A stretch of 64,000 nt of DNA, from positions 6,223,439-6,287,438 of the forward strand of contig NW_004454216.1 of the NCBI RefSeq assembly GCF_000283155.1, given 5' to 3'. Of this stretch, positions 58,470 through 64,000 are shown in pieces. Both the position numbers and the translations under genes were made by a program. Positions within the stretch are counted from its first letter, which is position 1. Every line of letters begins with the position of its first letter. The stretch is from Ceratotherium simum simum (taxonomy: Eukaryota; Chordata; Mammalia; Perissodactyla; Rhinocerotidae). A model generated the notes under the pieces. That model was not told the origin of the DNA. It did not search any database and saw only the letters and a list, made by a program, of their open reading frames with translations.

Positions 58470-60330
58470 TAGTGTTTCCCTAATTTGTTGCTTGTGGACC
58501 TGTTAGCAAGGGGCCCAGGAGTTTTGGTAATTTTAGAGAAACAAAAAGCAATGAAATTATTTGGTTCACACTCATTTCACAATCATTTCACAACATAAGA
58601 AATTATATTTTCACAAACTTTTGTACTTCAAGTTCACATATATTGTAGAAACAGCTTATCTCAACCAATAATCAGTTAATAGGATATAGCATATGATATG
58701 TCTTGGCTAATATATTTTTATATAACTTGCACTTTGAAATATAAAAGTATTGGTGAAAATTTTAACTAAATAATTCACAATAATATTGTAAATATAAATA
58801 GTCAATATTCTGGAGCAATACAGAACGTATATTTAATATATGCTGAGAAAAGTAAATATGCAGGTGTGACTATTTTATACAAGAAGTTTAAAAAAAACAG
58901 GTAGAAAAGTCCAATGATGAATACCAGCAGTCCTTTCCGCTCACAGCTCCTAGTGTGTTGGCTTTTCTCAAACTTTGTCAAAGAATCAAAGGAAGCTATT
59001 GAAGCTTTTATGCTTTCTGGTACAAAACTTGATGACTTTTGTTGCCAAGGGTGAAAAGATCAAAACTACAAAGGCTTAATTCACAGTTGTACTCCTCAAA
59101 GCAAAAACAGATAAAAGTAATGCACAGGATTGCTTTAAAATTGGTAAATCAACCTTAAAGTTAGTGAGAAATATGCTTAGAGAGAAAGTAGAAGAGACTA
59201 TTGATAAAATTCCTTTACCAAACCATATTGTTTGACTTTGGAGTATATCAACATAGTGATACACTGTGGAAAAATAGATACCATCTAACGTATGTGCTAG
59301 CGGATAATTAAATTTTAAGTTGGGGGGTCTAAATCACCTCTTGGCATTTGTGCCGAGAACATCTGAAGGAGAAGTGCTTGATGACTTTTTGTTCCGCTTA
59401 TCACTAAAAACTCATATTCTACAATAGAGATTTGTGTTTGTTTATTTGCAACAATTATTTTCTTAGCTGTGATATTGATTGGAAAAGTGTCATTGTTACA
59501 GTATGGGGAACCAGTCTTGTCCACAGCAAAATGGGGTTTTGTTATGTGTGAATCAAAATGGTTTCTCTTGAAAGGCAGTTCATAAACTACAATGGCAAGC
59601 ATGAATGAGGGATGAGAGAAATATTTCTTCCTAATACTTATAATGCCTATAAAGGCTTTCCTATAATTGCAAAGAGACTTGTCAAGTTGTATATATCAGT
59701 TCTTAAATAACCTTAACTTATTAATTTAAGGGCAACATGATTTTTTGTTGAGATAAGATAGCAGGATTTCTTTAGAATACAAACCCTAGTGCAGACGGCT
59801 CCATGATCACCGAGAATGTGACTCTTGCCCAACATTTGATGTGTTCTTTCATTTTGGGGGCAAGAGATTGATGCTACATTTTTAATGTGCCAAAGGATAG
59901 ATTAAGAATCCATTCTTCTCAACATTCCAAGTTGAAACCTTCAGCTTTTGAGGTTTAAATAATTGTTGACTTAGCATCTGACACATGCTGAAGGTAGTCC
60001 TCAATGCGATGCTCCATAACCTCGGGCTTAATGGTTATTACAAATTATCCAGAACCACCTGACAGAGCCACCTCTAACTTGCTGCTAACCCCAAAGACCT
60101 ATAATTGTAAATCATGATTCTCTGATCAGTTAAAAAAAAGGAAAAAAATTTTTTTGTATAAAATTTTGCTTGATAAATGACTCAAACAACTTGTCATTGA
60201 GCCAAATAAAGACACCTTGATGAAAGATGGCAAACAATAGCGTCTTCCAACTGAAATTGGTGATCCACAGGTTTGAAACTTCATCAAGTGATCTAGCAGA
60301 AGTCAACAGTTTGAAAAACAATCTTAGACT
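58470..60330 (+). mobile_element. Decayed hAT transposase gene (ZBED5/Charlie-like)
   Basis: Translated fragments line up, in order, with hAT transposases. KIGKSTLKLVRNML then REKVEETIDKIPLPNHIV (about 59136-59231) equals the segment ending in PLSNDTV in the family. DDFLFRLSLKTH (about 59375-59410) equals the EEFLFC block. DIDWKSVIVTVWGTSLVHSK (about 59471-59530) then MGF equals the 'DLDW..CTDGAPAMTGK..GF' block, where the family's catalytic D has been lost. A possible terminal repeat is AGTGTTTCCCTAATTTG at 58472-58488. Stops and frameshifts separate the blocks. The stretch from 59620 on is assigned only loosely. An autonomous DNA transposon fossil or, less likely, a pseudogene of a domesticated ZBED gene. 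Confidence 0.65.
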
Positions 60331-61280
60331 CTTACAATATGAGAAGAAAGAGTAGAGAAAAATATTCAGATCAGAATTTAAATTTAGGGGAAAAATATGG
60401 AAATGGTAGGGAAAAAGAAATATCTTTATCCTGAAGATTTTTCCTAATTTTCTGAAAGGAAGAATTAAATCCTATTTTCATATCCCCTTCCTCTCTTATT
60501 TAATTTTCTATTCCTATTATAAAGCTCTTCCCTATTGGTGATATTCTGGAGAATTGATAGCACTATGAATTTGACTGGATTGATCACATTTTAGTTGCTT
60601 GCCAGTTTTTTTTTCCTTTGAGAAAGTGTAAAGTCAGTGCATACAATAAAAATATCAGTAGACGAATTTATTCTGTACAAATGTAGTTTTAGAAAAGTGT
60701 AGTTTCTTTGTATTTTTAATGGATATAAATTTTATTTGTTTAACTCAAATGAAAATAGCTCTATTGTTTTACTTATCATAAAAGTGAAGTATGCTTATTG
60801 TAGAAAATTCAGCCACTGCAAAAAAATTATATAGACCAAAGAAAAATCATCTCACTGTTTTAGTATTGTATATATGCATATATAAATATGTACTTATGTT
60901 TATATGCACATATAAATTGGATCATATGCTACATATTTTGTAGTTGGTTGGAATTTGATATAGAGAAATTGAAGAAGAATGTTCAATATGACTGACTTAA
61001 TGAATGGATTGATAAGTTCTTACAGGAAAGTGAATGTTGGATTCCACAGAGCTTTTTGTGGTCCTTTGTGTGGAATGAGGATACTTCAGTGAGGGTAACA
61101 TCTATCAGAGGAAGCCCAAATATGAATTGCTTTTTTCCCTGTTTCTCATGGGTATAGCACATCGCTTGCTGAGGTTGATGTTGAAAGAATATTCTTCCTT
61201 CTGATTTACAGGCACACCATGTCCCTCTGTAGCCCTGATAGGCTCTACCCATGCAGAGCACAAGATCTCTAATAGCAATA
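60331..61280. other. Unassigned sequence
   Basis: No recognised repeat or gene. A 92-codon antisense frame (60983-61261) overlaps another and shows no domain. Confidence 0.4.
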
Positions 61281-61284
61281 GCAC

Positions 61285-61438
61285 CAACAAATATTTGAGT
61301 GTATACTGTGTCCCTGTTCTAGGTTCCTTACAAGCATTATTTCATTTAATCCTCACAATATCCACATAATGTAATCACTGTGCCCATTTTGGAAATGAGG
61401 AAACTGAGATTCTTATAGGTTAAGAGCAGCCTGTGTTT
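61285..61438 (-). mobile_element. MIR SINE, antisense
   Basis: TTTCATTTAATCCTCACAAT, GCCCATTTTGGAAATGAGGA and AACTGAGATTCTTATAGGTT match MIR in reverse. Confidence 0.85.
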
Positions 61439-61511
61439 TCAATAACTCTGCTAAATAGTCAACAATAACAACAACAAAAATGCTATTCCAGGTATGCATT
61501 CAACTTGGCAC

Positions 61512-61618
61512 TGCCAATTGTAATTTAATCAGTGTAGGGTGGGGCTCTGGCATTGGGATGTTTTAAAAGGTTCCAAGTGATTCTTAGGGTTAGACACAAT
61601 TGCAAATCACTGACATAG
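61512..61618 (+). mobile_element. MER5-type DNA transposon, 3' half
   Basis: TAATCAGTGTAGGGTGGGGC, AGGTTCCAAGTGATTCTTAG and the end AATCACTG match the MER5 3' half. Confidence 0.65.
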
Positions 61619-61619
61619 A

Positions 61620-63205
61620 TAATGACCTAAGTAATTCCCTTTTTTACAAGATTTTAATAAATACTCGTTAAAGTCCAGAAACCAACATCATTTGGTGTAG
61701 CTGTCTTTCATTATTATTATTCTTTCATTTTTAAAATTGTTGTTTATTTTGCCTTTCAGGTTAATCAGGTAATAGGACTGAGCCACATTAGGCTCTAACT
61801 TTTCCCTTAAGATCTGAAGCTTGGAGAAAAGTTTGTGTGACTTCTAGAAATAAAATGACTACTTACCTTTATATATCAAAACCAGCTTTATGGATTAAGT
61901 GATTTTTTTTTTCTCACTAGAGAATAACGGAAGGTAAACTTAGGCTGGCTGGCAGCAAAATGCCAATGTTTAGTCTTATATGATTTGAAGCCTTTTGAAA
62001 AGTAAATCATGACTATAGGGCTTATAAATTCAAGGAAGTAGAAATAATAGAGGAGGAATAAAGAGATAAAGAAAATGTGAAATAAAACTATATCTCAAAA
62101 CTACTCCTAAGTAGTTGATGACCTCTTCTTTTCTGGTCCCAACTCCATTTTTACAATTCGTTTAAGGAAGTTATAAACTCTTTCAGAAAAGATATTTTCA
62201 GGGTTAAATATTTGTTTTTAAATTTAGCATATGTGAAATGTGCTGATTCGTTCTCATGTCATAGAGAATTTATAAGTCAAGATTTGAAACATTGGCAGCA
62301 TGAGACTTTATGTGTAGAAACAATATTTTCAGGGTAAGGCAAGGAAAAGAATGTACATTTCTAGAAAGGTGCAGCCAAGAACTGGGAAAATCAGAATTTC
62401 TAGAGATAGAAATTAATGAAAAATTTTCACATGACATATCTTCGGTTAATTAATTTTTCCATTTGTGTTAAAACCAAAAAGTTAGGTTTAACTTTGGATC
62501 ACAATACTTATGACCAAAGATATTAGTCCCTATTCTTTTGCATAACTTTTTTGTTTGGCTGGTTGCAAAAAATGGTGTATGATGATAAAGCATGGAAAAG
62601 ATGTGGTTTCCTGGTGTAGATCTTATGGACATTTTTCAAATTTGCAAAAAAATTACCTCTCATTGCTACAATAAACTGTATGAGAAAAGGAAAACTCTTA
62701 TATTCTCATAATCCATGATGAGTTATAATAGCTTCTTCCCCTTAGGAAATAGAGGGAGGGAGAACTTCTACGCTACTAAATATACAATTTCACTGTTAAA
62801 TGTTCAAACTTTTGTGCCTAATTTTAAAAGTATGATGACACGGGGCAAGCAGAACTGATTTCTCTATAAGGAATTTATAGCCATTTGAAATTTTTTAGGT
62901 CCTAAATTAAAAATCATTTCTGTGTTTCTTGCTAGTCATCTCGTCGACAAATTACTAACTCCAACCAAAAAATGTAAAGAGCTTCTCCAATGTAAATTCC
63001 CTGGTGGCACTAAATATTGGTCATCATTTTCTTTGGCATGCAAATTCTTCCAAAATAATTCTCAGAAAAGCATGCAATCCAATTTATAGTATTTGCATTC
63101 TCTTTCCATTTTTCACAGATTTGCATAGAATCATCTGGTTCTGTCGTCTCCTTGTCTTAACCTTCTCCTAGTTCACAACTGTTTTTCAGTTGTGAAATAT
63201 GACAA
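61620..63205. other. Unassigned sequence
   Basis: About 1.6 kb without recognised genes or repeats. Confidence 0.4.
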
Positions 63206-63209
63206 AGTG

Positions 63210-63455
63210 AACCAAGGACTGGACTTATAATCAGAAACTGGAGGTTGGTTTTGGCACTATCATTTATTAATTGTAACATAGAAACTGGGCAAGTAATTTA
63301 ATTTATCTGAGCCTCAGTTTCACTCCCGGTAAAATGGGAAAAGTAATGTTTGTTCATATGGTCATGGTGGAGGTCAAGATGGAGAGGAGAGATGATAAAT
63401 ATGAAATGGCTTTACAAATTTTACGTGGTATACACATTTATATGTATTATTATTT
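63210..63455 (+). mobile_element. MIR SINE, nearly full length
   Basis: CTGGACTTATAATCAGAAAC, AACTGGGCAAGTAATTTAAT, TGAGCCTCAGTTTCACTCCC and GTAAAATGGGAAAAGTAATG follow MIR; the 3' end is diverged. Confidence 0.85.
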
Positions 63456-63884
63456 CAAAATAAATGGCAACTTCTGCAAGAGAAGTTTAAAAGCACATTG
63501 AACTCAAAGTTGTACTTTTAATTGGATCTCGATATTTTTATCCTCCTTAAGTTAATAGCCTTTTCCCCATTATGCACCAACATTGTCTTTAACTCTTTAA
63601 AAATGCTTATTCCTTTTACAGTAATCTACTTCATACCAATCAATCCAAATAGTGTTCATTCATTTAACGGAACTTTTGAATAAAGGAGTTAAGTCAAAAG
63701 TATAAGCTCAGAAATAATAACTGACATTACAAAGAACTGGGCACTCTATGCTGCCATTTGGCACCTATTAACTTACTCTTCCTGATGCCAGTAGCTGGAG
63801 GACTCAACTCTCCCTGAAGTGTTTCAAAGCAAAAACTAATATTTGAAAGAAACGAATTTCTCACACTGATGCTTATAAATTTTC
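63456..63884. other. Unassigned sequence
   Basis: No recognised gene or repeat. Confidence 0.4.
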
Positions 63885-64000
63885 TAAAATGCAAATCTGA
63901 TCATGTCACCCTTCTACCTGGAAACATCTTCCCTTGGTGCTCAAGGTGAACCCAATTCCTTATACTGTCCTCAGGGATTTAACCACAAAATACTTAGTGA
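63885..64000 (+). mobile_element. L2-like LINE fragment running off the window
   Basis: AATCTGATCATGTCACCCTT, then 'ctacctggaaacatcttcc' and AACCCAATTCCTTATACTGT resemble the L2 part 'aatctgatcatgtcactcccc ... ggataaagtccaaactcctta'. It continues past the end. Confidence 0.55.

Noticed and set aside
1..64000. CRISPR array, operon or phage system
   Set aside because: The sequence is mammalian; there are no regularly spaced identical repeats, ribosome binding sites or dense coding.

Overview
This window looks like nuclear DNA from a placental mammal, almost certainly an odd-toed ungulate (perissodactyl) and most probably an equid. The main evidence is a set of SINEs of the ERE type (tRNA-derived equine repetitive element). 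Several are nearly intact, and all six assigned copies below plus one older copy are bounded by 15-17 bp target-site duplications. The rest of the repeat content (MIR, L2, HAL1, L1M, MLT1, MER5-type, hAT and a CR1/L3-like fragment) is shared by all placental mammals. One 100-base run of N marks an assembly gap. Family names come from recalled consensus sequences, not from a database search.

I find no convincing protein-coding gene, rRNA, tRNA, CRISPR array or prokaryotic feature. Nearly every open reading frame is short and overlaps repeats or AT-rich unique sequence. The window is best read as intergenic DNA or the inside of a very large intron. The locus cannot be named from the sequence.

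Layout. Positions 1-6.2 kb hold an ERE, L2 pieces, a hAT remnant and a nested pair of MIR-type SINEs with the assembly gap. A 150 bp CT-rich tract sits at 6.24-6.39 kb. The block 6.4-13.2 kb is almost free of recognisable transposons. Positions 13-19 kb carry several MIR, L2 and MER5-type fragments. A second repeat-poor block spans 18.9-25.4 kb and contains stretches that look like conserved non-coding DNA. Positions 25.4-38.1 kb are a patchwork: an antisense L1, a long antisense L2 interrupted by MIR and L2 pieces, two EREs, and a short L1 insertion with the inverted 5' end expected from twin priming. A HAL1 copy lies at 38.2-39.9 kb. An ancient CR1/L3-like reverse-transcriptase fragment lies at 42.5-42.8 kb. 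A long degraded L1M occupies about 43.2-48.7 kb, with an MLT1 LTR inside it and an ERE in its tail. Positions 49.8-51.1 kb hold an antisense L1, a MIR and another MLT1. The last 13 kb contain one ERE, L2 and MIR pieces, and a decayed hAT transposase gene at about 58.5-60.3 kb.

No genes here work together. The biology is the layering of transposon insertions: CR1/L3, L2 and MIR first, then HAL1, L1M, MLT1 and hAT/MER5, then lineage-specific L1 and ERE copies. A few candidate regulatory or structural sites (a CTCF-like motif, hairpins, palindromes, homeodomain-rich unique DNA) are worth checking.
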